Notes: generated by a model from the letters alone, not told the origin. Positions 1 to 7,410 are shown, counted from the stretch's first letter. The stretch is 35,250 bases of DNA from Methylocystis sp. (GCA_002929055.1 PERY01000027.1:1-35250), one strand, 5' to 3'. Program-made: numbers and translations.

Positions 1-204
1 TTTCGCACCAACGGGCTGAGCTACATTCCCCGCCGCTATTGCCGCGCCGACGCGCTCTTCAACGACGGCAAGCGCCGCAGGATCGTTTACAATATCGGGG
101 AGTCGCTGGGCTTCATCGGCGTCGGCTCGGGGGTGACATGGTGCGTTGTGGGACTTGACCGCAACCACGCCTTCAGTCCGAATTGCCGCGCCGCCGGGCC
201 TTGA
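1..204 (+). CDS. Conserved protein of unknown function, C-terminal part
   Basis: The frame is open from the first base of the window and stops with TGA at 202-204, so only the last 67 residues are present. The fragment reads as a small basic domain with two Tyr-Ile/Cys-Arg patches near its start and ends in a '...CVVGLDRNHAFSPNCRAAGP' tail. A 'CVxGLDR..AY/F.P.C' ending is, from memory, typical of a family of short exported proteins of unknown function in Rhizobiales; the cysteines could form a disulphide in the periplasm. The N-terminus, where any signal peptide would be, lies outside the window. It is followed 30 bp later by the RNase T2 gene on the same strand. No function can be assigned. 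Confidence 0.7.
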   Translation, partial: FRTNGLSYIPRRYCRADALFNDGKRRRIVYNIGESLGFIGVGSGVTWCVVGLDRNHAFSPNCRAAGP

Positions 205-234
205 GCCTGGCTGTTCGAGCCCAGAGGTCCGTAG

Positions 235-1002
235 ATGCGTTTCGGGTTTATGCGAATTGCGCCGCAGGCGGCGATCGTTGCGTTTTGCGCGGGCCTTTTC
301 CTTGGCGCCGCGTCGCCGGTCGGCGCCAAAGACGACGACTGCATTCTCGACAATTGCGCCGACAAGCGCCCGCCGGCGGCCGTTCCCGCTCCCGTGCCGC
401 AGACGAAGGCCGACGGCGGCTTTCGCGCCAATGCGCCCTCGGGGAACTTCGACTTCTACGTCCTCGCGCTGAGCTGGTCGCCGGGCTTTTGCGACAATGT
501 CGGCGGCTCGCATGATCAATGCGAGCCGGGCAAGGGCCTGGGCTTCGTGGTGCATGGTCTCTGGCCGCAATATGAGCGCGGATTCCCCAGCGACTGCGAC
601 GGCCCGCGCAGCCCCTCGCGCATCGCGCTCGAGCGGGCGAACGGCGTCTTCCCCGACGAACGGCTGGCGCGTTACGAATGGCGTAAACACGGCACCTGCA
701 GCGGCCGGAGCCCGAGCGACTATTTCGCCGACGTCTCCCGCGCTCGCGAGGCCGTGGCGATCCCCGCGCCCTTCGTGAAGCCGACGCGCGAACAGACCTT
801 CACGCCCATTGACATAGAGCGCGCCTTCTACGACGCCAATCCGCGCCTGCGCCCCGGCATGATGGCGGTCAGCTGCCGCCGCAACGTCTTCGAGGAAGTT
901 CGCATCTGCATGTCGAAGGATTTGCGCGAGTTCCGCGCCTGTCCGGAGATCGTGCAGCGCGGGTGCCGGCAGCGCGAGATTTCCGTGCCCGCGCCGTTGT
1001 GA
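235..1002 (+). CDS. Secreted ribonuclease T2 family protein
   Basis: A 255-residue RNase T2-type endoribonuclease, which cleaves single-stranded RNA through a 2',3'-cyclic phosphate intermediate. Both family signatures are visible: CAS-1 as HGLWPQY (residues 107-113) and CAS-2 as WRKHGTC (149-155), supplying the catalytic histidines at about 107 and 152. Residues 1-31 form a signal peptide ending in Ala-Ser-Pro-Val-Gly-Ala, and the mature protein has many cysteines, so it should act in the periplasm or outside the cell. A second in-frame ATG at 250 would give a slightly shorter signal peptide. The stop overlaps the GTG start of rlmJ (GTGA), so the two are probably translationally coupled. RNase T2 proteins are usually linked to RNA scavenging; the physiological role here is not shown by the sequence. 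Confidence 0.92.
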   Translation: MRFGFMRIAPQAAIVAFCAGLFLGAASPVGAKDDDCILDNCADKRPPAAVPAPVPQTKADGGFRANAPSGNFDFYVLALSWSPGFCDNVGGSHDQCEPGKGLGFVVHGLWPQYERGFPSDCDGPRSPSRIALERANGVFPDERLARYEWRKHGTCSGRSPSDYFADVSRAREAVAIPAPFVKPTREQTFTPIDIERAFYDANPRLRPGMMAVSCRRNVFEEVRICMSKDLREFRACPEIVQRGCRQREISVPAPL

Positions 1003-1844
1003 ACTACCGCCACGCTTTCCACGCAGGCAATTTCGCGGATGTGTTCAAGCACGCGCTGCTGGCGCGGCTTCTCGTTTACCTGACCCGTAAGGACGCGCCG
1101 TTCCGCGTGATCGACACCCATGCGGGGGAGGGCGCCTATGACCTTGCTTCCGACGAAGCGGGACGTACGGGGGAATGGGTAGGCGGGATCGGCCGTCTTG
1201 CCGATCTCGCCGGCGTCGATGGCGAGACGCGCGATCTGCTCGCGCCCTATCTCGATTGCGTCGGCGCCTTCGGCGAAGACGGCCGTGCGGCGCTTTATCC
1301 CGGTTCGCCGCTCATCGCAGCGCGGCTGGCCCGCGCACAGGACCGCGCGATCTTCTGCGAACTCCGCCCCGACGCCTTCGACGCCTTGCGCTACCGCTTT
1401 GGCCGCGACGAGCGGGTGAAGACGATCCACATCGACGGATATACGGGGCTGGGCGCCTATGTGCCGCCAAAGGAGCGGCGCGGCCTCGTGCTGATCGACC
1501 CGCCGTTCGAACGGACGGACGAATTCGCGGCGATGTTTTCGGCTTTTCTGGGCGCTTACCGCAAATGGCCCACAGGGATTTACGCCTTATGGCATCCGTC
1601 AAAGGACGCGAGGGCCGAGCGCGCCTTTCTGGATGGCTTCCCGCGCGAGGGCGTGAAGCGCGTGTTGCGGCTGTCGCTCGCTGTGGCGAGCGGCGGCGAA
1701 GGGTTGCGCCGAACGGGACTCGTGGTGGTCAACCCGCCGTATGTCTTCGAGACCGAAGCGCGGCGGATATTGGGGTTTCTTTCGCCGCGTCTGGCGCAGG
1801 GGACCGGCGCGGGGTTCGAGATGGAATGGCTCGCGGGGGAATAG
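999..1844 (+). CDS. rlmJ: 23S rRNA (adenine(2030)-N6)-methyltransferase RlmJ
   Basis: A 281-residue SAM-dependent methyltransferase matching the length of E. coli RlmJ (280), which methylates N6 of A2030 in 23S rRNA. The start chosen is GTG at 999, giving the family N-terminus (V/M)NYRHAFHAGNFADVFKH; the in-frame ATG at 963 would add 12 residues inside the RNase T2 gene that the family lacks. The N6-adenine methyltransferase motif IV appears as DPPF at residues 167-170 (Tyr replaced by Phe, acceptable in this motif). The start codon overlaps the stop of the upstream RNase gene by four bases. A palindromic repeat begins 3 bp after the stop codon and could act as its transcript end. Confidence 0.93.
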   Translation: MNYRHAFHAGNFADVFKHALLARLLVYLTRKDAPFRVIDTHAGEGAYDLASDEAGRTGEWVGGIGRLADLAGVDGETRDLLAPYLDCVGAFGEDGRAALYPGSPLIAARLARAQDRAIFCELRPDAFDALRYRFGRDERVKTIHIDGYTGLGAYVPPKERRGLVLIDPPFERTDEFAAMFSAFLGAYRKWPTGIYALWHPSKDARAERAFLDGFPREGVKRVLRLSLAVASGGEGLRRTGLVVVNPPYVFETEARRILGFLSPRLAQGTGAGFEMEWLAGE

Positions 1845-1847
1845 CGA

Positions 1848-1931
1848 CGTCATTGCGAGCGCAGCGAAGCAATCCACCGACCAAGCGGTGGCTCTGGATT
1901 GCTTCGTCGGCAACGCCTCCTCGCAATGACG
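1848..1931. repeat. 84-bp palindromic repeat, copy 1
   Basis: Nested inverted repeat. Outer arms CGTCATTGCGAG (1848-1859) and its exact complement CTCGCAATGACG (1920-1931); inner arms CGAAGCAATCCA (1865-1876) and its complement (1895-1906); a third stem CCACCG/CGGTGG closes the loop. A second copy of identical length lies at 2237-2320 in the same orientation. Counted by hand the copies share about 73 of 84 positions, with most differences in the central loop. I know this 'CATTGCGAG...GAAGCAATCC' family as a common extragenic palindrome in alphaproteobacteria. It lies 3 bp after rlmJ and 7 bp from the end of the GIY-YIG gene, so a terminator role is possible. Confidence 0.95.
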
Positions 1932-1938
1932 GGGGCTG

Positions 1939-2226
1939 TCAATGCAGATCGCCGTAAAGATCGCGCCAGGTGGGATTGAGGCTTTCGATCAAAACGAGCT
2001 TCTTCGCGCGCGACCCCGCCTTGATCTGCTTCTCACGAGCGATCGCGTCGGGCATCGTCTCGTGATGCTCGTACCAGACAAGCAGCTTGCAGCCGTAGCG
2101 CTTCGTGAACCCATCGACCAAGCCTTCGCGATGCTCCCAGATACGGCGCGGCAGATTTGACGTCACGCCTGTGTAGAACGTCCCGTTGCGCTTGCTGGCG
2201 ACGATATAGGCGGCCGGATTTCTCAA
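1939..2226 (-). CDS. Small GIY-YIG nuclease-domain protein
   Basis: A 95-residue single-domain GIY-YIG protein (UPF0213/YhbQ-like). The signature elements are YIV near residue 8, YTG near residue 19, the catalytic arginine in LPRRIWEHR (about 25-33) and a glutamate in REKQIK (about 65) that would bind the metal. There is no DNA-binding or other extra domain. The start is TTG at 2226; the complementary strand carries GGGAGGGA just upstream, partly inside the neighbouring repeat, as ribosome binding site. The gene fills the space between two direct copies of the 84-bp palindromic repeat with only 7 and 10 bp to spare, so gene and repeats look like one unit. Family members are described as nucleases, but a biological role for these stand-alone proteins is poorly known; the association with the repeat is an inference from position. 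Confidence 0.88.
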   Translation of the reverse strand: MRNPAAYIVASKRNGTFYTGVTSNLPRRIWEHREGLVDGFTKRYGCKLLVWYEHHETMPDAIAREKQIKAGSRAKKLVLIESLNPTWRDLYGDLH

Positions 2227-2236
2227 TCGTCCCTCC

Positions 2237-2320
2237 CGTCATTGCGAGCGAAGCGAAGCAATCCAGGGGCCGCGTTGGGGCTCTGGATTGCTTCGTCGGC
2301 TGCGCCTCCTCGCAATGACG
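2237..2320. repeat. 84-bp palindromic repeat, copy 2
   Basis: Same length and orientation as the copy at 1848-1931. Outer arms 2237-2248 and 2309-2320 are perfect complements and identical to copy 1; inner arms at 2254-2265 and 2284-2295 are also identical to copy 1. Differences cluster in the central loop, where complementarity is largely kept (CCAGGG against CTCTGG with one G-T pair), suggesting that the folded shape is maintained. It starts 10 bp upstream of the GIY-YIG start codon and ends 1 bp from the stop of the reductase gene, so it separates two minus-strand genes and may end the reductase transcript. Confidence 0.95.
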
Positions 2321-2321
2321 G

Positions 2322-3398
2322 CTAACCGGCAAGCGAAGGATAATCCGTGTACCCCTCAGCCCCCGGCGAATAGAACGTCGACGGGTTTGGCGCGTTGAGG
2401 GGCGCGCCGGCCTTTATGCGCGCAGGCAGATCGGGGTTTGCGAGGAACGCCGAGCCAAACGCCACCGCGTCGAGCTTGCCCTCGCGGATCGCCGCGTCGG
2501 CTTCATCCGCGTCGTAGCCCATGTTGCCGATCAGCGCGCCCTTGAACCCCGCGCGCGCGAGCGTCATCACGTCGCCCTGCTGCTGCTGGAAGAAATCGCC
2601 GCGCATCATGTGCAGATAGGCGAGTCCGAAAGGGTTCAGCGCCTGCGCGAGCCATGTCGTCAGCCCAACGGGATCGCTGTCCTTCATGCTGTTGTAGCTG
2701 TTGAGCGGCGAGAGGCGCAGACCAACGTGGTCGGCGCCCCATACGCTGATCACCGCCTCCAGCACCTCGAACATCAGCCGCGCGCGGTTTTCGACCGAGC
2801 CGCCATAGGGGCCGCCACGCTTGTTGGCGCCGTCGCGCAAAAATTCATCGAGCAGATAGCCGTTCGCGCCATGCACCTCGACCATGTCGAAGCCTGCGGC
2901 TTTGGCGTTGCGCGCCGCCTGCGCGAAGCCCGCGATGATCCCCGGAATTTCGTCGTCGCGCAATTCGCGCGGCGTCGTATAGGGCTGCTTGCCCTGCGGC
3001 GTATGAACCTCGTCCCCGGTGATCGGGATGGCCAAGGGCGCCACGGGAACGGCGCCGTCGTTCAGCAGTGGATGACATGCGCGCCCGCCATGCCAGATTT
3101 GCAACGCGATCAACCCGCCCTTGGCGTGCACCGCGTCGGTCACGCGCTTCCAGCCGTCTACCTGCGACTGCGAATGGACGCCGGGCTCGCGCCAAAAAGC
3201 GGAATTTCCGGCCATCGCCATGGTCGCTTCCGCGATGATGAGACCAGCGGAGGCGCGCTGCGCGTAATATTCCGCCATCAGTGCGCCGGGGACATGGTCG
3301 TCCTCGGCGCGGCAGCGGGTCAGCGGAGCCATCAGGATGCGATTGGGCAAGGTCAGCGCGCCAAGTTTCAGCGGCGAGAAGAGGACGTCATGCGACAT
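2322..3398 (-). CDS. nemA: Old Yellow Enzyme-family alkene reductase (NemA-like)
   Basis: A 358-residue FMN-dependent ene-reductase of the OYE/N-ethylmaleimide reductase family, which reduces activated C=C bonds (and often nitro groups) with NAD(P)H. The N-terminus LFSPLKLGALTLPNRILMAPLTR is the usual OYE beginning of the TIM barrel; the substrate-binding HGANGYLLDEFLRDGANKRGG stretch (family normally HGANGYLIDQFLRDGSN) supplies the His/Asn pair, and the C-terminal half keeps the phosphate-binding barrel turns (ALIGNMGYD, AVAFGSAFLANPDL). Length is normal. The stop TAG lies 1 bp from palindromic repeat copy 2. The symbol is by family resemblance; OYE paralogues differ in substrate, so the physiological substrate is unknown. 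Confidence 0.9.
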   Translation of the reverse strand: MSHDVLFSPLKLGALTLPNRILMAPLTRCRAEDDHVPGALMAEYYAQRASAGLIIAEATMAMAGNSAFWREPGVHSQSQVDGWKRVTDAVHAKGGLIALQIWHGGRACHPLLNDGAVPVAPLAIPITGDEVHTPQGKQPYTTPRELRDDEIPGIIAGFAQAARNAKAAGFDMVEVHGANGYLLDEFLRDGANKRGGPYGGSVENRARLMFEVLEAVISVWGADHVGLRLSPLNSYNSMKDSDPVGLTTWLAQALNPFGLAYLHMMRGDFFQQQQGDVMTLARAGFKGALIGNMGYDADEADAAIREGKLDAVAFGSAFLANPDLPARIKAGAPLNAPNPSTFYSPGAEGYTDYPSLAG

Positions 3399-3636
3399 GC
3401 ATGGATGCTCCTGTGGACGAGGGTGCGTTTACGATTAGCGATGAGAACCTGAATCAGTTAGAGGCTTGGCCGCAGAGTTTGTAAGGTGCGCCAGCGCTCA
3501 GACCGCCATGCGGCTTTCCCGCAATCTGGCGAAACTGAGCGGGCATTTCGACGAAGATTTAACCCACCGTCGTCGTTTTGTAAGACATAGGCGCGAAACG
3601 CTTGGTATCACGTGGGAATTTTCGGGGGCAGGTTGA

Positions 3637-4245
3637 ATGCTGGGCGGTTTTCTTTTTCGTTCGAATCGATTTTGCAAGGCGTTCGCGTTTTCGACGGCGC
3701 TTGTCGTTTTGATCGCATTCGCGCCCGCCGCGAAAGCGGACTTCCTCGACGATCTTTTCGGTGGCGGCCCGACCGAAGCGCCCCGCGCTGCGCCGAGGGC
3801 GCCCGAACGTGTGCGACGCGCGCCCAAGCCCTCGTTCTCCATTCGCCTCAATGAAGGGAAGCACGAAGCGCGCGGCCATGTGCGTCCGATGGAGAAGAAG
3901 AGCGTGGCTTTTCTTCCGGAAAGCAAGCTTCCCAAGCCGGTCTTCTGCTACGCGGGCGCTGCGCATGCCGCCAGCCCCGACAGCGCCGACACGCGCCTCC
4001 ATGACGGCACGCTCCGCTCCGGCGACAGCGTCGTGACGGAGGTGGGCATTCTCGTCTTCAAGGGGCGTGTCGCCTGTCCGCACAACGCCAATGACTTCAT
4101 CGCCGTCGCCGCCTCGCCGCTGTCGAAATCGAGGCGCGAGGCGCTGATGGCGCTGGAGCGCACGCTGCACACGACCCGGATAGAGCGCGACGCGAGCGCG
4201 GAGCGGGAGCCGCAGCCCAAGGTCGTGGGGCAGGCCAATCAATAA
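3637..4245 (+). CDS. Exported protein of unknown function
   Basis: A 202-residue protein with a signal peptide (hydrophobic stretch about residues 15-30, ending Ala-Pro-Ala-Ala-Lys-Ala), followed by a DFLDDLFGGG segment and a proline/arginine-rich linker to about residue 65. The globular part (about 65-190) contains one cysteine in VFCYAGAA and another in RVACPHNANDF that might pair, and the stretch LHDGTLRSGDSVVTEVGILVFKG, which suggests a beta-rich fold. The 'LHDGTLRxGD...FxG' arrangement is reminiscent of Rhizobiales exported proteins of unknown function, but I do not recognise a named domain. GGGGGCAGG just upstream of the ATG acts as ribosome binding site. It stands alone between the reductase (opposite strand) and the GST gene. 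Confidence 0.78.
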   Translation: MLGGFLFRSNRFCKAFAFSTALVVLIAFAPAAKADFLDDLFGGGPTEAPRAAPRAPERVRRAPKPSFSIRLNEGKHEARGHVRPMEKKSVAFLPESKLPKPVFCYAGAAHAASPDSADTRLHDGTLRSGDSVVTEVGILVFKGRVACPHNANDFIAVAASPLSKSRREALMALERTLHTTRIERDASAEREPQPKVVGQANQ

Positions 4246-4319
4246 GCCTGCTTGCGCGCCGCGGGGCGCTCGCCGATAAGGGCGCGACGAACGCCGCGAC
4301 CTGAAAGCAAGCCGCACAG

Positions 4320-4913
4320 ATGATGATTCTTCGCTACTCCGCCGCCTCGCCCTATGCGCGCAAGATCCGCATCGCCGCCGAACTTCTCGGACTGAGCGAC
4401 CGTATCGAGATCGCGGCGGCGAACACCGCGGACCCGGCAGACACGCTGCGCGCCCAGAACCCGCTGGGAAAAATCCCCACCCTCGTTCTCGGGGACGGCT
4501 CCGCGCTCTACGACAGCCGCGTGATCGCGGATTATCTCGATCACATTGGCGGGGGGAAGTTGGTCCCTGCCGAGCCCGCCCGGCGCTTCGCCGCGCTGCG
4601 CTTGCAGGCGCTGGGAGACGGGATCAACGACGCGGCGCTGCTCATCCGCTATGAGGTCGCGAGCCGCCCCGAAGCGCTGCGTCACCCGGAGACGATCGCG
4701 CTTCAGCAGGGCAAGATCGACCGCGCGCTGGCCGCTCTCGACGCCGCGCCGCCGCAGGGGCCGGTCGACATCGGCCAGATCGCAGTCGCCTGCGCGCTCG
4801 GCTATCTCGACCTGCGCTTCGAGGGCGCCTGGCGCAAGGCGCATCCACGGCTCGCCGCATGGCTGGCCGATTTCACGGCGAAGGTTCCCGCCTTCGAGGC
4901 GACGAAGGCGTGA
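4320..4913 (+). CDS. Glutathione S-transferase family protein
   Basis: A 197-residue two-domain GST. The thioredoxin-like N-terminal domain has SPYARKIRI (residues 9-17, with the likely catalytic serine), the cis-proline motif GKIPTLV near residue 50 and the glutathione-binding YDSRVI near 64. The all-helical C-terminal domain follows from about residue 85 and includes DIGQIAVACALGYLDLR, the usual helix-capping Asp region. It resembles the YibF/DUF-type bacterial GSTs. There are two adjacent ATG codons (4320 and 4323); either could start translation. No operon partner is evident; the next gene is on the opposite strand. Substrate unknown. Confidence 0.88.
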   Translation: MMILRYSAASPYARKIRIAAELLGLSDRIEIAAANTADPADTLRAQNPLGKIPTLVLGDGSALYDSRVIADYLDHIGGGKLVPAEPARRFAALRLQALGDGINDAALLIRYEVASRPEALRHPETIALQQGKIDRALAALDAAPPQGPVDIGQIAVACALGYLDLRFEGAWRKAHPRLAAWLADFTAKVPAFEATKA

Positions 4914-4925
4914 GCCGCAAACGAT

Positions 4926-4976
4926 GAAGCAACCCGGAGCCGAGGGGAGGCCTCCGGACCGCTTCGCACGCAATGA
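4926..4976. repeat. Degenerate copy of the palindromic repeat family
   Basis: Between the GST and the Kbp-like gene lies a decayed relative of the 84-bp repeats. GAAGCAACCCGGAG (4926-4939) and CTCCGGACCGCTTC (from 4951) correspond to the inner arms and still pair with each other apart from a few positions; ACGCAATGACTAG at the right end corresponds to the right outer arm. The left outer arm is missing. Several inner-arm changes keep or nearly keep pairing. No GIY-YIG gene accompanies it. Confidence 0.6.
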
Positions 4977-4993
4977 CTAGCCTGTCAGCCCGT

Positions 4994-5503
4994 CTAGCCT
5001 GCGATCTCGGACGGAGGCGCCCAGCCGCCGGCGCTCGCGACCGCCGCCGGGCTCGCGCCGGGAATGCGCAGCCGCTGGCCTGGATAGATCTTGTCGGGGT
5101 CGCTCAGCATCGGCTTGTTCGCTTCGAAGATTTCCTGGAAGCGATTGCCGTCGCCGTAATGCTCCTGCGCAATCTTCCAGAGCGTGTCGCCCGCCACGAC
5201 AATATGGACGCCCGAGGGCTGCTCGGGGTCGTAGTCCGGCGCAATCAGGTTGTTCTCGACCTGCGCGACGCCCTTGGTGTTGCCCACCGCGAGCACGATC
5301 TTTTCCAGTTCGGCGCGCGAATTCACGGCGCCATTGAGCGTCACCTTGTCGCCGGCGACCTCCAGGTCGACGCCGGAGACGTCGAAGCCAAGGCCTTCGA
5401 GTTCCTTGAGGAGCGACTCGGCGGGAGCCGCCGACGTGTCCGTCGCTCCGGCGGGAGCGGGAGCCGCTTTGCTCTTGCCTTTGAAGAAATCGAAAATGCC
5501 CAT
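4994..5503 (-). CDS. kbp: BON and LysM domain protein, Kbp (YgaU)-like
   Basis: A 169-residue cytoplasmic-looking protein with the domain order of E. coli Kbp/YgaU (149 residues): N-terminal MGIFDFFKG (E. coli MGLFNFV), a BON domain at about 27-88 (GVDLEVAGDKVTLNGAV...AVGNTKGVAQVENNL) and a LysM domain at about 97-147 (HIVVAGDTLWKIAQEHYGDGNRF...EANKPMLSDPDKIYPGQRLRIP). E. coli Kbp binds K+ ions; here that activity is assigned by similarity. The extra length is an Ala/Pro linker near residue 15-28 and a short Ala/Gly-rich C-terminal tail. There is no signal peptide, so the LysM domain is probably not used for mature peptidoglycan. Single gene, about 90 bp from the outer-membrane protein gene that precedes it on the same strand. 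Confidence 0.9.
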   Translation of the reverse strand: MGIFDFFKGKSKAAPAPAGATDTSAAPAESLLKELEGLGFDVSGVDLEVAGDKVTLNGAVNSRAELEKIVLAVGNTKGVAQVENNLIAPDYDPEQPSGVHIVVAGDTLWKIAQEHYGDGNRFQEIFEANKPMLSDPDKIYPGQRLRIPGASPAAVASAGGWAPPSEIAG

Positions 5504-5597
5504 GAAAAAGCCTCCTGAACGGGACGCGCCAGCGCACGCCGAGGTTTTATATTAGGCTGAGTTCGCCCGTATGACAGGGGCTTTCGTCATCAATCCC

Positions 5598-6281
5598 CTA
5601 GAAGTGGACATTCAGGCCCGCTTTTACGGAGGACGTATTCACGCCGGAATACAGCGCGTAAGGCGTGAAATCGAAGTAACGGCCCGTTCCCGTCGAGGTG
5701 AAGAGATATTCGCCTTTCGCGGAAAGGTTTGGCGTGAATAGATATTCGAGACCCGCGCCCAACGCCCAGCCGCCCTGGAAGCTCGACTGGACGCCGGAGA
5801 ACCCCGCGAAGGGCGCGGTGATCCCGATGGTGTTCTTGCTCGCGGCGAAACCCGCCGTGCCATAGATCAGCGCCCGGTCCACGACGTAGCCCGCTCGGCC
5901 GCGCACGGTCAGCATGTTGTCGACCTCGCCGCGCGCGACGGCGCCGAAGAAGGGCGAATGCGTTTCCTTGACGCCGGTGAAGGAAAAGTCCGCCTCGGCG
6001 CCGAGCACGAATTGCGGCGCGATCTGGTAGTTATAGCCGCCAGTCAGGCCGATGAGGCCGCCTGTCGGGCTGCCGCCGATCTGCGCGCCTTGCGCCTGAA
6101 ATGCGCTGAAGCCCACGCCGCCCTGCACGCCGACATAGAAGCCCGTCCAGGTGAAGGCGGGCGGCGGGGGATAATAATCGGCCGGCGGGCCGGAGCGGCT
6201 CGGGAGATCGGCCGCCAGCGCCGGGGCCGCGGCGAGGAATGGCGCGAGAAGCGCGAAACGGGCGATGCGTTTGAACGTCAT
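5598..6281 (-). CDS. Outer-membrane beta-barrel protein (Omp25/31-like porin family)
   Basis: A 227-residue protein with a clear signal peptide (MTFKRIARF... to AAPALA, cleavage about residue 23) and mature N-terminus ADLPSR. The next segment, P-rich then FTWTGFYVGVQGGVGFSAF, is the standard opening of the Omp25/31 barrel family in Rhizobiales. Alternating hydrophobic beta strands follow and the chain ends in phenylalanine (AGLNVHF), as expected for BAM-dependent insertion. The length fits an eight-stranded barrel. These proteins are abundant structural proteins of the outer membrane; no specific transport role is indicated. The preceding 330-bp gap is long for this window and probably holds its promoter. 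Confidence 0.92.
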   Translation of the reverse strand: MTFKRIARFALLAPFLAAAPALAADLPSRSGPPADYYPPPPAFTWTGFYVGVQGGVGFSAFQAQGAQIGGSPTGGLIGLTGGYNYQIAPQFVLGAEADFSFTGVKETHSPFFGAVARGEVDNMLTVRGRAGYVVDRALIYGTAGFAASKNTIGITAPFAGFSGVQSSFQGGWALGAGLEYLFTPNLSAKGEYLFTSTGTGRYFDFTPYALYSGVNTSSVKAGLNVHF

Positions 6282-6612
6282 GAACGTACTCCCATGACCG
6301 CGGATACGCGTGCGGCGATGTCTCGTATGCGGGGCCGGTCCGGGCTCTTGCCCCGCGTTCGACGCTTCGAAATGAAATCGTTCAGCTTAATGATTCCTTG
6401 CCGGCGGATGCCCGCTTTGCGTGCAGCAAGGCGCGGTGAAATATTGAGTTTGTCGAAAGCTGGACGCCGCGAGAAAGACGGCGGCTCGACTTGCCCAAGG
6501 CCTTAACGGGCTCGATAAAATTCGCATCGAAAGCAGATTTGTTTGGCTAATGTTTCGTGAATGATTGACGGTGCGCCCTCCGCGTGGGAAGCGCGCAGGC
6601 GATGGAGCGGCA
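6282..6612. other. Intergenic region between divergent genes, no gene seen
   Basis: A 331-bp gap between the outer-membrane protein gene (minus strand) and the SDR gene (plus strand). It must hold divergent promoters. It is locally AT-richer around 6370-6400 and 6510-6560. I found no open frame with a plausible start, no RNA gene and no strong repeat. GATGGAGCGGCA just before 6613 provides the ribosome binding site of the SDR gene. Confidence 0.5.
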
Positions 6613-7404
6613 ATGCATGAGCGGCATGGCATGAGCGGCGCGAGCGAGAGTAGAGACGGGCCAGCGCTGGTGACGGGCGCGGCGCGGCGCATCGGCCTCG
6701 CCATTGCGGGGCGGCTGGCGCTGCAGGGCCATCCTGTCGTGCTGCATTCGTCGCAGCGCTCAGTCGAGGAGGCGGAGCTTGCCGCGCAGGCCATCCGCAA
6801 ACAGGGCGGGCGCGCCGCCGTCGCCGTGGCCGATCTCGCCGACGCCAGGGAAACGCAGGGGCTCGTCGAATTCGCCGCCCGCGCCTTCGGGCCTTTGACG
6901 CTCCTCGTCAACAACGCCTCCATCTTCGAAGTCGACGCGGCGCAGGATTTCTCGCTCGAAGGCTACGAGCGCCACATGGCGGTCAATCTACGCGCGCCGC
7001 TGCTGCTCTCGCGCGATTTCGCAACCGCCTTGCCCGAGGGCGCGGCGGGCGCGATCGTCAATGTCATCGATCAGCGAGTCTGGCGTCTCACGCCGCGCTA
7101 TTTCAGCTATACGCTGTCGAAATCGGCGCTCTGGACCGCAACGCGCACCATGGCGCAGGCCTATGCCCCCCGCATCCGCGTCAACGCCGTGGGGCCGGGG
7201 CCGGTCTTTCCCAACGAGGCGCTGGGCGACAGGGATTTCGAGATCGAGACGCATGGCGTGCCGCTCGGCCATGCGGCGGAAGTCTCGGGCGTTGTGGATG
7301 CGGTGGTTTATCTCGCCAACGCCAGAAGCGTCACCGGCCAGATGATCGCGGTGGACGCCGGGCAGCATCTGGCGTGGCGCACGCCGGATGTGGCGGATGG
7401 ATAA
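6613..7404 (+). CDS. Short-chain dehydrogenase, pteridine reductase (FolM/PTR1)-like
   Basis: A 263-residue SDR. The cofactor loop reads TGAARRIG (21-28), with Arg in place of the usual Gly as in pteridine reductases, NNAS is at 100-103, the catalytic YTLSK at 166-170, and VNAVGPGPV follows. The position normally held by the catalytic serine is an aspartate (NVID, D153), the substitution found in protozoal PTR1 and bacterial FolM. This points to a dihydropteridine/dihydrofolate-type reductase rather than a generic alcohol dehydrogenase; that is a family argument only. Start chosen at ATG 6613 because GGAG lies 6 bp upstream; ATG 6631 is an alternative and a TTG at 6565 is less likely. It converges with the Mrr gene, only 6 bp away. 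Confidence 0.82.
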   Translation: MHERHGMSGASESRDGPALVTGAARRIGLAIAGRLALQGHPVVLHSSQRSVEEAELAAQAIRKQGGRAAVAVADLADARETQGLVEFAARAFGPLTLLVNNASIFEVDAAQDFSLEGYERHMAVNLRAPLLLSRDFATALPEGAAGAIVNVIDQRVWRLTPRYFSYTLSKSALWTATRTMAQAYAPRIRVNAVGPGPVFPNEALGDRDFEIETHGVPLGHAAEVSGVVDAVVYLANARSVTGQMIAVDAGQHLAWRTPDVADG

Positions 7405-7410
7405 AGCAGT

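Noticed and set aside
1848..2320. The two 84-bp repeats as a CRISPR array or as inverted terminal repeats of a transposon.
   Set aside because: They are only two, are themselves palindromic and enclose a gene, not spacers. They are in direct orientation and no target-site duplication or transposase is visible.
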